Part shown: positions 12,831-24,961 of the stretch, one piece after another
Position numbering within the stretch: position 1 is the first letter of the stretch
Layout of the letters: each line of letters begins with the position of its first letter
Assembly: GCF_902635505.1 (NCBI RefSeq)
Contig: NC_045429.1
Coordinates: 31,887,257-31,951,256 of the forward strand
DNA length: 64,000 bases
From: Sarcophilus harrisii
Lineage: Eukaryota > Chordata > Mammalia > Dasyuromorphia > Dasyuridae
Reading direction: 5' to 3'
Notes under the pieces: generated by a model
Told to the model about the DNA's origin: nothing
Databases searched by the model: none
The model's input: only the letters and a program-made list of their open reading frames with translations
Program-made: the position numbers and the translations under genes

Positions 12831-12984
12831 CCAGTTATGGAGGCTTCTAAGTTTATGACTCTAAATCAAACCTAATAGTTGGAAAAGCTAATCTGAATTG
12901 GTAGAAATTAGTGGTATTAGAAATTTTGTGGACCATTTAGAGTCTCAAAATAATGTCTTTTCCCTTCCTTTTTAAAAAAACATG

Positions 12985-13118
12985 CTTTGTATTGGTCAAC
13001 CTGCCATCTGGGGGAAGGGAAAAGTTGGAACAAAAGGTTTGGCAATTGTCAATGCTGTAAAATTACCCATGCATATAACTTGGAAATAAAAACTATAATA
13101 ATAAAAAAAAATGCTTGA
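12985..13118 (+). mobile_element. L1 3' end, strongly 5'-truncated
   Basis: ctgccatctgggggaaggga, gttggaacaaaaggtttggc and ttggaaataaaaactataat are the terminal 130 bases of a marsupial L1 3' UTR, ending in an A-rich tail. Confidence 0.72.
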
Positions 13119-13270
13119 GTTCATATTCCTTTTGAGGCAGTGGTGCAGAAGCTTTTAATAAAACAGAGTTCAATGGTGACAACCATTTTCTCTGTCTTCA
13201 TAATATGGATAAACTAGATTGCTAAAATTATTATTTTTGCCTTAAGCTCCTGGCCTACCCAGGTTCTTAT

Positions 13271-13272
<2 letters not shown>

Positions 13273-13318
<46 letters not shown>
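13273..13318. repeat. (CA)n microsatellite
   Basis: About 22 uninterrupted CA units between unique flanks. Confidence 0.97.
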
Positions 13319-13319
<1 letters not shown>

Positions 13320-14084
13320 CACTTTTTCGATAAGACTAAGATCTGGAAATGGTTGATGTTTAAGAAAAAAGAACTTTTCTCTTATTTCAAATAACTTATT
13401 CAAGGAGCCAGTTAACAGTCACTATTTTGCATGTCATTTTACTTGCATGGGCTTTCTTCCTAAATGGATCACTTTGAAAATATGCTTCAAAAAGTGCTTT
13501 ACTCCAACTACTGTCATTGAAGAGAATTTGGTCAGATCCACAGTTAGCTCTCAGATTTACAAAAACGAAGAACTTTAGAATGTGGTTGGAAGTTTTGGGT
13601 GCAGTAAATCATGTGCTTTTCATGCACCCTATCTCACAGATGCAGTTGGACATGAGATAATCAGATTTTCACTCCCCACAAACAACAGTAATGGAAGACC
13701 AGTGGAGAGCCAGAAATGTTGTTCTTCAAGGATTCGTCAGGGGCCAAGACTTGCTTTGCTGCCTGTCTGATTTAAGTGGTTGTGGTCAGTCTGAGGAACC
13801 TGTGATATGATAAGATAGCATTCATAAGATCATGTGGTTTACAGGCACCCAATCTTAATGCAGCAGCCTCTGAACACTCCAGGATGAAGGGGAAGGAGAG
13901 CAACAAGTCTTGCATGTTCAGAAGCTTATCTTGTGGTTCAGGGACTTCAAGTATATTTTCTTTCTGAATATTTTGTCTGTCAAGATTTAGATTCTTATTG
14001 CACACATTGAACTTATAAAATTTGTGCCTTTTAACTGTGAAAAAATACTACATTTTTGTCTCCAATTACTCTTTCACACAATGA
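13319..14084. other. Intron segment without recognised feature
   Basis: Mixed-composition, apparently single-copy DNA. No splice-flanked exon or repeat was identified. Confidence 0.4.
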
Positions 14085-14190
14085 ATAATTTTTAAGTGTT
14101 TACTATGTGCAAAGAAAGTCCTGTGCTGAGAGTTTAGGATTACAAATAGAGAAGTAAGATGATCTTTGTTCTGGAAGAGTTACCACAATG
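14085..14190 (-). mobile_element. L2-type LINE 3' end, antisense
   Basis: ttaagtgtttactatgtgc, gaggattacaaatag-like and ttctggaagagttaccacaa follow the antisense L2-type terminus order. Diverged. Confidence 0.45.
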
Positions 14191-15099
14191 TAATGGGGGA
14201 CCCAGAACTTTGGGGGACAGCAACAAAGCAAATGATCATGTCTTTTTTTTAGTATTTTTCCATTGCTAAAATCGTACCAGAAATAATATAAATAAATAAT
14301 TATTAAAGCTTTTAGCCCAAATTTCTTCTGATCATAAAAATAATCATTTCTGATGGCTCATAATTTTATCTGTATTCAAAATTTGATACCAATAGATAGT
14401 CATGCTGGGATTGTTGGAGATAAGTCAGATACCAGTGAACAATTTGAATATTTAAAATTAATGAGAATCCTATTTGGAAAACATTGAGTTTTACTTAAAA
14501 TAAAGAGAACATTAGAACTTCCCTTATTTTCTATCTGGCCACATATATATCATTTTGGGTTTTTGTTTTTAAAAATTGTCTAAGATTTTAGAATATCTTT
14601 TTTTTTTAAATAACATTACCTATAGGAAATATAGGTAATATAATATTACCTATTACCTTTTTTTAAAAAACACTTTCAAAAACAGGATAATTCTCATATA
14701 GCCAAATAGATAAGAACAATCTTTCATGAATGCTGAAGGGTGGACCTATTCACCTATTCTAGGTGAAAAAGGTAATACGCCTGCCTAGGAAATATGTGAA
14801 AAAGATTCATTTTCCCTCAGGAGCCTGAGAGTGAAGCCATCCCTAGGCTAGTGGTGCAGTACCTCTCAGACTCACTAGAGCCACGATCACTACAGCCCAG
14901 AGAAGTTTGGTTTTTTGTGCATGGCTGGCTTCAGGAATGAGCCTCATATACCTCCAGTGGATGAACGTGAGACGCTGCCACGGATATGGTGCCAGAGCCA
15001 CGCTGACGTGGGTGATGGTAACCTGTAGGTTTGTGCTGCCATCAGCTTCCAACCCCCTGCTCTGCCACTGTGGAGCCCGTGACCAGGAGTGGATCTCTG
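14191..15099. other. Intron segment with a small inverted repeat
   Basis: AT-rich single-copy DNA. A perfect 10-bp inverted repeat (attacctata / tataggtaat) lies at 14615-14639 with a 5-base loop. No gene or transposon was recognised. Confidence 0.4.
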
Positions 15100-15190
15100 G
15101 GTTTCAGCTTCCTCATCTGCGAATGAGGGAAAGGGACCCGATGATCTTTGAAGAAACTCCCAGTGTGAGATTCTGGGATTCTGTGCGCTG
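15100..15190 (+). mobile_element. MIR-like SINE tail
   Basis: gtttcagcttcctcatctgc, then ccgatgatctttgaagaaac and gagattctgggattctgtg resemble the 3' half of a MIR-related element with the repeated attctg ending. Confidence 0.5.
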
Positions 15191-15374
15191 AGTTTCATGT
15201 TTTGCTGCGTATTTTCACACTGTCATTTGATCATCAGAGCACGTATCATCAATAAATGCAAATATCATGTGCATGCAGCCCTGTTCCAGGAAGCAAAGAG
15301 AAGGATGAGATGTTTCACTCACACTCCAGCCCTTCCCCTTCTCGGGAAAAGGAATGGACTAGCCTGAAAAGGCA

Positions 15375-15795
15375 CTTTTTTTTTTTTTTAAACATTTTAC
15401 ATGTACCTTCATTTTTTACATACTTCCATATGAGTCAGGTTGGGAGAGGAAAATCAGAACAAAAGGGAGATGCTATGAGAAAAAAGAACAAAAGGGTGAA
15501 AGTAGTGTCCGTGGGCCTCCGGATGCGGGTGGTGTTTTCCACCCAAAGTTCATTGGGATTCGCTTGGATTGTTGAGGAGAACCAAGCCCTTGGTAGTGGA
15601 TCATTGCAGCCTTGCTGTGCTGTGTACAGTGTTTTCCTGGTTCTCCACTCTTCACTCAGCCTCAGTTTCATGCAAATCTTTCCTAAATCAGCTTGCTCAT
15701 CATTTTGTATGAAACAATAACATTCCATTACTTTCAGATACTGTTATTTTTTCAGCTTTTTCCCCAATTAATGGGCATCTGCTCATTTGGAAAAG
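15375..15795 (-). mobile_element. Old L1 3' portion, antisense
   Basis: A poly-T start at 15379, then aaaatcagaacaaaagggag, ttcattgggattcgcttgga, ctgtgtacagtgttttcctg and ttaatgggcatctgctca give the antisense L1 order from the 3' end inward. Confidence 0.62.
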
Positions 15796-16389
15796 CACTT
15801 ATTAAGTGAGCCTTCAGTAAAAACAGCATGCTAGGAGCCAAGATGGCTCACATGAGAGCTCAGCTACAGGGCTGTTGGAAAGGCCTCTTACATCTCCCAA
15901 TACTCCTGTGATCGTAGAATACAGGCAGCACAAATGGTCCGACTCCTGGGAAAGGAGGAATCTGGCCCCAAATCCCAGGTCTGGCTCACCTCCAGCTGTT
16001 GTGGGTCAAGAACAGAGGGGGTCCAGGCCCGGTGGAAATTAGCCAAAAGGAGCCCTCCATGGTGAGGGAGGGCAGGGCTCTCCCAAGTTCGTTCCTCCTG
16101 GCCACTGGGTCACTCTGAGGGACAAATAACAAGGACCCCCACAAACTGGCACTGGGGTGGTTTGAGAGAGTACAGGGAAAGTCATGTCATTGGAGGGAGG
16201 TAAAGGAGTGGATTTGTGGAAACAAAGCAGATGGGGAATGGGGTGATATCACCAAATCGGTACCATTGAGATGAGCGTGGTAAGTGAACCCTTGGTATGC
16301 TAGTCAGTACTCTGGGGTCACTTACAATGTTTGCACCTGAAAAAGTTCCAGAGTTAATGGCCAGAGGATAATCCTAATCTCTTTAAAGT
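15796..16389. other. Unassigned GC-richer intron segment
   Basis: Begins near an aggagccaagatggct string (15833-15848), which resembles the first bases of a LINE-1 5' UTR with its YY1 site. The following 500 bases could not be matched to an L1 5' UTR or any gene. No long open frame. Confidence 0.25.
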
Positions 16390-16585
16390 GTAGTTTATAA
16401 TGTGCTGGAACTGGAGGTCACAAGACCTGAGTTCAAAGCCTCCTCAGAGGTTTTCTTGACTGTAAACAAGTCATTTAACCATGGTTTCCCTTTTCGTAAA
16501 ATAGGGATAATAATATCTACTTCACAGCATTTTGCAAATTGTAGCACCCTCTATATAAGTATTAGCTATGATAAAGTGACACAAA
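16390..16585 (+). mobile_element. MIR/CORE-type SINE, diverged
   Basis: ggtcacaagacctgagttca, ttttcgtaaaatagggataa and tcacagcattttgcaaattg keep the order of head, core and tail of the longer SINE class. The box A region is lost to divergence. Confidence 0.62.
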
Positions 16586-19500
16586 CACAGTTTACTTTTT
16601 GAATGTGATTGATTTTACCATAATCCACTTGCAAATAAAGGCGGTCATTATGATGTTCAACATTTTATTCATTTAAAAAATATATAAATATTATTTTAAA
16701 GTTCCTACAAGCTGTTGTGCTGATACTTAGTAGACGGCTTGTCAGTGTTCATTCCTAGCAGGCAAAGGTTTTGCACTGGGTAATGAATGCCATTGAATTT
16801 TTCCAAAATTTTTTTTAACTAAAACAAAGTCAAATCAAATGAAATCTTTGAAGCCTTTGATGTCATTTTTAAAAGTTCTGAGTGAAAGAAATGTGAAGTG
16901 ATTTATTTCCTGTAATTGGTCATAAATTTACATAGAACCACTCTGTGCCTTCTGAAAAATGAAGGTTTCAGTTGCTTTTATGTGTTAACTAGCAGGAAGA
17001 GGATCCATGATCACAATATTTGGTTTTTCCATATGATTTTAATTATATGCTTCAGGAGGGGAGGGAAGTTTCAAAATCCCCTTTTGCTAGTTCCCTCCCT
17101 TTATTATTTTAAAGATGCTAAGTAGCTTCACACCCCAATTCTTTGGGTGCTTTGGGGCTTGATGGACTTTGAGCCTTTTCTACTACTGAAAATGTTGATT
17201 TTTTTTTTAAAAATGAACCTGTACATGTATTTTATTTATAACTTGTAAATTCTTTATGAAGAAGGTCGATTTGTATTTCTCAAATATGTTTTATCAGGCT
17301 TTCTGGTGACCAGGTTGAAATGTGAAAACATTTCTTGGTGCAGACATTTTCAAATTTTTTACTTCAATCATACTTTTGCCACGATTTTAATTAGACTACA
17401 CAGCTATAGCTTTTGTCTGTATAAGGAGTGTAATGTTCAAAAAGTCATGACCTCCCATTGATCGCTTTTATTGGTTTCCTGTTCTGATTCACTGGAAACC
17501 TTTTGGTCTGAATGCTTACTGCTGGTTTTAATCTGTCACGTTTACAATACAGTTTTTGGAGAAGCTGATAATAGAGGATAAATTTAGCATTTCATTTCCT
17601 ACTCATTTCAATTTTTGAGAACTGAAATGTCTAAAATTGGGGAGGGGGGAGTTTTTTTTCTTAAGAACCCAACATCAATTACTGACCAAAATATGGGGTT
17701 TTTGGAGAGATACCCATGAAGTCTTCAAAATTTAGAATTCTATTGCAGTTTTAAACAATAAAATAAACCATCAAATAGAAAATGTATTTCCTGTTTTGAA
17801 TATTGTCCAGGAATTTATAGGAGCATTAGAAGTATATCTCTTGAATTTAAAAGCTACAACATGGTGTTTTGCAGGGATTGAGAATATGTAAAACCCAAAT
17901 GTACTGATGTGTGCATTATAATCTCATATGAGTCAACCTTGGAAATTTACTGCAACTGTTCACTTAGTATCACATGACGCATTTCTATGGTTTGAGCCCT
18001 GTCTGGTGGTGATCAAAGTTCATTTGGTTAGGGGTTTTTTTCTCTATGAGGATGACTTTTTTTCCACTTTGTTGTGGATTGATTGTCTTTCAAAATACCC
18101 AATTTAGTCCTTCCTCTCATTCTTTTGAATCTAAAGAATTGTTGTTCTTCATCACAATTCTGCTAAGAGGATTGATTACACATAACTATGGTTTCACTGG
18201 TTCTGCTTCATCTTTATAATTAAGTTTTAAATCATCCCTGATCTCTTGAAATTCATAATTGCCATTACACAGTAATGTACTAGAGGGAAGTAGACAGCTC
18301 ACTATACTGAAACCATTGGGTGGCCTCTGATTGAGAGGGGAAAAGCTCTTTCTCCCAGAAAGAAAAATCTCTCAGCACAGATTTGGGACTATGAATTTTG
18401 AGCAGGAACTTGTATTGAGCAGCCACAAATAAAAATAAAATTTCCATGTTACAGTGAGGTGATCCTCTAAAGCAAGTCCCATCTTTTCTTGTATCTTAAA
18501 TCAGAACTGCATTGTTCAAATAAGAAACTATACTAAAGAATGTTCAGAAATATACAAGCTTCTTATGATCTGTGATAACATTTGAGTTACACCTGCATAA
18601 ATGGCAAGTGTTTCTTTATCTTACCAGCCAAGTCAGCAAACATTGACTTGACTTATTGAGGAACATTATCTTTGGTTGTAGTTTCCAAATGGTGATGACC
18701 TTCAGATCCTCTTTAGACAAAATTGAAAGAGTCAGGTTTAAAATAACTTTGCTTCAAAACAGTTAGCACCTGATGTCCAGTTCAGTTTCTAATTAGTCAT
18801 TTTTATAGTCTGAATTGTTTTATGTAGTGTTTACTGTCAAAAGTTACACCCATCCAGACTATGAGGAAGGTAGCTTCCTGGTTCTTATTATTTAGTGCTT
18901 TATTATTTTCAGCTCTGTACTTATATTTTCATTAACAGTTTTCCTTTCTAAATTATGTGTTTTTGTGCTAGCTTCTGAAGTAGTTCGTGTTGCTTGAAAC
19001 CAGTCAGGAACTTCTCAGTTCTAACCTCCATGAGATTTGAGTTGGTACAAAATTGATGAGAAAATTGCTGCCAGAGTGACTTTCCTGTCCAAACAAAATC
19101 TCTCAATAGTTTGACTTTCTTACTCTGTCTTTCTCTCATGCTTAACTTGATGAGGCAGTCTGCATCAGGTAAGAAATGGTATATTATTTAGTCCTATATT
19201 AACAGTATGCTTTCTGGGTACATATTGATGTACTCTGCATTAAACTGCATGCTTCTCATTTCAGAATTTGTAAAGTGATAAGTAAATTGATGAAATCAGC
19301 ACTTCAATGTTTTTCTTTTCAAGCATTGCCTCACCTTTTGCCAAGAATAAATAACTATACAAATACAAATAATGTTAGTTCACTAAGTGATGATTTCAGA
19401 TGCCAAATTTATAATATTTATGCAGAAGGTATAATTTGTGTTTTGTGCCAATTATTTGCTTAATAATAAATTGATTTTAAAATTAGCTCTTAATAAACAC

Positions 19501-20690
19501 ATGGAAATTGAAAATAATTTGCTATCGTGCTTTCTAATCTATTGACTACAAAGAGAATTTTGTTTGTTTTATTGGAGTTAGATCTGGAAGTGACCTGTGT
19601 GGTTTTTAGTTGAGAGCACTCCCCACCACTCTTGTAGAGCTCAGCCGCACAGCTTGTCAGAGCCAGAGCATTATAGTAGCGTGAAAAATCAGTATCTTGG
19701 GCAAAAAACGCAATTTCTTTTGCTTAAAATAACTTGTTGCCATTTTGGTTGAATTATCTTACTTAAATGAAAACTGCTTCAATTTTGAAGCAATTGTACT
19801 CCTTGTTTATTTCAGGATCTTTTATTGTTGACCACTTTTAGGGAATATTAACATTCCCATATATATATGAAGGCAACTGTCTTGACTTCTTTTCTTTAAC
19901 CAGAAGTGGCCAGTTATTTGGAAACCATGTAGCTGTCGCTTGTGGTATTAAAATGAGGAGATTTAATGACTTGGTATAATTACAATCCTCTAGAAGCATG
20001 CCTGTTCCACCTTCACATAAATGTTTCTTGCTACTGTTTTCAATTGTAATAAATCTCATTTAACCAGTTAATATTTACTTGCAGGATGTTTTGTTTTATT
20101 ACCAATTCTAGTGGCCAAGGAAAGTGGTTTATTTAGTCTTGCAGGCTTGCTCCGGCGCTCGTCCCCAGAGAAAGTGCCTGGCTGGGTCCAGATGTCACCG
20201 TCTTTATTTAAGAGTCAGTAATGGACTCAGTTTCAGCAGTGACACTGTATTCTATCTGGAAGTCTCATGGTACAGATGATCACGACAGTGTACAGAAGCA
20301 AAGATGCCGGCTTTTAGAGAAAACTATTTCTTGTCACGTCCACCCCTTGCAACAGCATTTGTAGCAAAAGAAGCACAACTTTGGTTCTGAGAGAGCCAAG
20401 AAGTGTTCCCTGGCTCCCAGAAAGGCCGGACTCCGTGTTGTCTCCCGCCATTGTTAGAAAAGCAGCCCAGGGCCTCCCACCAGAAAGCCTTGTCTGCTGC
20501 AGAGGGGCCTGGCAGGAGCTCTGTGTGCCCCCCGTGGCACCCTTCCCGCCACCAACCAGGGGCACGTAAAATGACTCTGTGGGGCTTTGTCTTTCAACAG
20601 TTTTTTAGCCCAGACCTGTGACCTCATCACTGTTTCAGAAATGTGGGATATCCTCTCAGTGAGGGAGATCAGCAGCGCTGGCCTGGTTAT
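16586..20690. other. Repeat-poor AT-rich block in the EVI5 intron
   Basis: About 4.1 kb in which no SINE, LINE, DNA transposon or microsatellite was recognised, in contrast to the rest of the intron. It carries no exon that I could support. It may be a stretch kept free of insertions because it holds regulatory DNA, but conservation was not tested. Confidence 0.45.
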
Positions 20691-20699
20691 AGTCTGGCC

Positions 20700-20868
20700 G
20701 AGGGGTCTGGGGCCCTGAGCTGTGAGGGGCTCAGGATCGGAGGGGTCTGGGGCCCTGAAAGGCTGTGAGGGAGTCAGGGTTGAAGGGGCCTGAGGCCCTG
20801 AGAGGTTACAAGAGGCTTAGGAGTCAGAAGGGCCTGGGGCCCAAAGAGGCTGTGAGGGGCTCAGGGCC
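20700..20868. repeat. GC-rich minisatellite, four units
   Basis: Four imperfect units of 40-44 bases begin near 20702, 20742, 20785 and 20829. Each starts ggggtctggggcc-like and continues ctgtgaggggctcagg-like. Unit 1 is a few bases shorter. It stands out as GC-rich in AT-rich DNA. Confidence 0.88.
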
Positions 20869-20991
20869 ACCTGGTCAGCATCAGTCAGAGGCCAGGCAGG
20901 AAGCTCCATCTTAGCTAGCTCATGATGCTCCTGGTTTCCAAAAAATGCTTTTTCCCGTCCATTCAAAATATAAAAACAAATGGAGAGTTTT

Positions 20992-21066
20992 GCTTGAGTC
21001 AAGATCCATAATTAAAGAGAGTTGGGAAGAAAGACTCTTTTTGAGGAAAGGAAAAAAAGATGTGGA
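20992..21066. repeat. First copy of a ~72-base dispersed repeat
   Basis: Runs from gcttgagtcaagatcc to aaagatgtggaac. A close relative lies in the same orientation at 22960-23032. It may be a fragment of the same L2-type LINE as the second copy. Confidence 0.6.
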
Positions 21067-21154
21067 ACTAAGAAAGAGCCTAAATGCGCGTGCTTACAAT
21101 ATCAGGATGCTCCAAGATGACCACAAACTAATGAGGAAGAAGAATGGCTCAGGC

Positions 21155-21585
21155 CATAAGTGGCACATTCATGCACAGAGCACTGGACTTGGAGTCTGGA
21201 AGACCTGAGTTCAAATCCAGCTTCAGTCACTTAATAACTGTGTGACCTAAACAAGTCATTGTGGCTTAAATGTCACTTAAATCCATTTGTCTCAGTTTCC
21301 TCATCTGTAAAAGTAGAGATGATACCTATTATTATCCCATCTATCAGGATTGTGAAAATTAAATGAATTCTTTTTTTCCTTCATAATATTTCAGTGACTC
21401 CAGATTATGCTTTCTTTTAAAAATTTTTTTAGCATCCTTTTTAAATTTTGAGTTCCAATTCTTTCCCTCCCATAATTTCTCATACCTGTTGAGAAGGTAA
21501 GTAAGAGAGGATATTCTTAAAACATTTAGCACACAGCCTGGTACCTAGCAGACAGTATAGAAATTCTAGCTAGTATTATCATTAG
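21155..21585 (+). mobile_element. MIR/CORE-type SINE split by an insertion
   Basis: The head and core (21175-21365, agacctgagttcaaatccag and agtttcctcatctgtaaaag) are followed by about 130 bases of unrelated T-rich sequence. The tail then resumes near 21505 (aaacatttagcacacagcct, ctagctagtattatcatta). The insert resembles a short antisense L1 3' end. Confidence 0.68.
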
Positions 21586-21904
21586 TCTTTGTTCAAAATC
21601 CTAAAGAGGTCTCTTTGTGGTTGCCTTTTAGTAATATATTTGTTTCAAATCTGACTTTAATTGGATCTATTTTCCAATTAGTTAGTACCTTAATGCCATA
21701 TATACGGATGCCAACCTTGACTTTTTAGCATAGATACCCTTTTACATATTCTTCATTAGTCAGAATGGACTATAGCCTCCCTCTTTCTTCTCCTTCCATG
21801 ATCAGTCTCCATGCATTTTCTTGAATTGTCCACTATACCACAAGTAAATCTTGTCACCTTCCTACATTCTTGACATGTCACAGTATCTTGGATTTTCTTG
21901 CTTT

Positions 21905-22261
21905 CCTTTGATGATTTTTTTTTTTTAATTTAATAGCCTTTTATTTACAGGATATATACATGGGTAACTTTACAGCATTAACAATTGCCAAACCTCTTGT
22001 TCCAATTTTTCACCTCTTACCCCCACCCCCACCCCCTCCCCTAAATGGCAGGATGACCAGTAGATGTTAAATATATTAAAATATAACTTAGATACACAAT
22101 AAGTATATATGACCAAAACATTATTTTGCTGTACAAAAAAAATCAGACTTTGAATTATTGTACAATTAGCTTGTGAAGGAAATCAAAAATGCAGGTGTGC
22201 ATAAATATAGGGATTGGGAATTCAATGTAATGGTTCTTAGTCAACCTTTGATGATTTTTTT
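21905..22261 (-). mobile_element. 5'-truncated L1, antisense, with 17-bp target duplication
   Basis: An L1 3' end lies on the minus strand (poly-T at 21915-21926, then tacatgggtaactttacagc, cccctcccctaaatggcagg and ttgtacaattagcttgtgaa). The flanks cctttgatgattttttt at 21905-21921 and 22245-22261 are identical. This is a textbook target-site duplication of a short retrotransposed L1. The good preservation suggests one of the younger insertions here. Confidence 0.85.
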
Positions 22262-22269
22262 ACCTGTAG

Positions 22270-23032
22270 GAGTAATAAAAATCTCCACTAGAAAGTGCTG
22301 TAGCTGGAGGCTGGAAAATATAGCTCAACAGCAGTAGTGGAATCTTTGAATTGAAATTGAATCACCCCTGGGAAATTCTCAAGTGAAAAAATACAGAGAA
22401 AAAAGAGAACACCCAGAAAAAAAGCTTTTGTCTGTATAATCACCTTGTAAAGGAAACTGTGAAGGAGCCATCAGGCAGGAGGGGAGCTAACACGTTTTCA
22501 GCACTGGTAGGTGCTGCATAGAGCTCAAGAAAGTTCAGAACTGAGCTCTGACCCTTACTTAACAGAGAACATTTGTAACTAGAGGGAGCGGTTTAAGTGA
22601 GGTTGTTAAAATTGGAATCCAGTTACTAGGGGTTAGGAGAGTGAGAAAAGTAGAGTTAGCAGGTATAGACAGCTTTTTTCTTTTTCTGGAATCTAGGCTG
22701 AAAAGGGGAGGAGAGATATAGGGCAATAACTTAAAATGATGCAATCTAATGAGAATTTTTTCTGAGTGAAGAAGATGGGCATGTGTGAAGGTATAGATAG
22801 GAAAAACCTGTGTAGATCTGGAGAAATTAAATTTTATAAAGAGATGCAAGCAACCTGCTGATTGGTCTTAGAAGGGGAAAAGGACCACTTCTTCCTCAGA
22901 GTAAAGCAAAAGAGAATTGGAAACAATATAGAGTGAGAGAAGTCATGGCTTATGGGAAAGCTTGAGTCAAGATCCTTAATTAAAGAAGGTGGGAAGGAAG
23001 GCCCTTTTTGAGGAAAGGAAAAAAGATGTGGA
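22270..23032 (-). mobile_element. L2-type LINE internal part, antisense
   Basis: tagacagcttttttcttttt, gaggagagatatagggcaat and gaagatgggcatgtgtgaag appear in the order of the reverse-complemented L2-type LINE found at 12010 and 36495. The last 72 bases (from 22960) are the second copy of the repeat at 20992. Confidence 0.42.
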
Positions 23033-24961
23033 ACAGCCAATTTAGAGTACAGCCAGTCAAATAATTGTTTTGCCAAATGAAAGATCCAGTTGAGATTAGA
23101 TAGCACAGATTTATTTGTAATGAACCCAATCTACACAGTTATGTGACTCTCTTCAGGTCCAAAATTATTCCATTTCCTATCTCAGTTGTATAATAAACTC
23201 CAAAACTCTCCATTTGTTCCCTAAAATTTATGGTGTCCAGTCAGAGAAAGTGTTCTGAGGGAAAATGGCCTCTCAAGTTCTGTTATTTTGGTTGTATTTC
23301 ACAAATGGGATACTAACCCTTTTTTTTTTCTCTTATAAATCTGCATAGTAACAGTCCTTTATAGCATTTTTGTTATAAATGTTCTATTTCTGTAATTGTG
23401 TTTTTTTAGATGCTTGTGGTACCTAATGGTACTGCTTTTTTAAATCTGTGATTGAGCAGAAAAATTAAATTATTGGTACTACAGATTTCAAAATATCTCC
23501 AAATGGACTCTAGAATAAACCAGAATTTAGGTACATGTTCATGGAATCCACAGCTTATAAACTTAAAAATAAATGAATGATGGTACCCAAGTTCACTTAT
23601 AAGTCATTTGGAACTCAGAACACATTTTTCAACAAAAATAATGTTCTAAATATTGATTAGTATAAATTCTAATCTATAATGTAGGTTAAAAAAAGATTTT
23701 ACATCAAACGAAATAAAAAATTTGAATTATAAAACAACTTGTTAATCTTGGAGAGATTGAGAAAAAGTAGGTGAGGAAGATGAGGTAGCTAATACTTCTT
23801 TGTGGCTGCTGGAAAAAACCAAGTATCTTAAAGCTTTGTAAAGGCTGATGGTCCTTATATTAAAATTTACTTCATTTTCCCTGATAAAATGTGTTATTAG
23901 CACTAGATTTATACTTGTGGTTGAATTGGGCTTTTTTTGTTCGCAAATTAAATTAAAAGAGCGAGATTTTTCTGAGGGAACTGAATAAAATAGAAGAGGG
24001 AAAGAGAAAAGGGTTAGAAGAAATGGTACCTAAAAAACATGGGGGAAGGAGGCGGGGTTGCACATGAGGAAGATTGGCTATACCAGAATTTAACTGAACT
24101 GTGAACAGAAAGAAATAGAAAATAGTGTGGACATTTCTTAGGAAGAAGAGAAGAAAAGATATGGAGATGGGTTGAATGGTTCTCTGTACATACCAAGACT
24201 TAAAGTTAGCCAGGTAGATATGCACAGAACCTGCACAGGTAGACTGTGTTCCTTTTTTGGTTCAGTTCTCTTTTTGGATGAAATAAGCCAAACTGCCATT
24301 ACTCTAAGGCCACTAAATGTGTTTTCTTACACAGTAGTTTCGAATGTCCTGGCTTGGTGAAGGGCAGGAGTGATGGGGTTTAATAGCATCCATAAGTAAT
24401 CTAGAAACCTATTCTAAGCTCCTCGTTGAGACTTCACTCATCTCCAAATCTTTAAGGGAGCTGCTAACTGGGAACAATTTTGAGTTTCTTTTTTTTTCTT
24501 GGGTTAACCATTCTTATGAAAGGTTATCTGGAGAAGAGAAATGCCCCAACATGAGAAGAAGGAAAGAGGTACATCAATAACAAAAGAAAACTTAAATACT
24601 TAAAAGCTTCATATCAATTGAGAATTGAACTTGTTAGGCTTTTACATTTTTAATTGTTTGGTTCCTAAAGTAAACTCTCTCAAAACTCCTGAGCTTGAAA
24701 CTGTGATTTGGCCAGCTCTGACAGGTCAGGTAGATTGCATTTATGGATTCTTCCCTTTTAGAGAATTTCATTTGAAGACTCATATTAATAATCAAATTTG
24801 ATTCTTGTCCAGTTTGGAACTTTAAAAAAAAATCATTGCTAAAACTTTGAAAGTCCTTGTCATTAACTTAACATTATGATGTCTTGAACTTAAAACATTC
24901 AAGAAGAATATTGGGTAGCTTCCCTCTTTGGGTATAGAGACATAAAGTAAAACCTGAAGCA
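23033..24961. other. Intron segment without recognised repeat or gene
   Basis: AT-rich, apparently single-copy sequence of about 1.9 kb. No supported exon or element. Confidence 0.4.

Noticed and set aside
15256-15720. 154-codon frame
   Set aside because: Most of it lies in an antisense L1 3' end, and the translation has no recognisable domain.
15833-15848. Start of a new L1 5' UTR at aggagccaagatggct
   Set aside because: Only this short string matches. The following sequence could not be aligned to an L1 5' UTR from memory, so it is left as unassigned.
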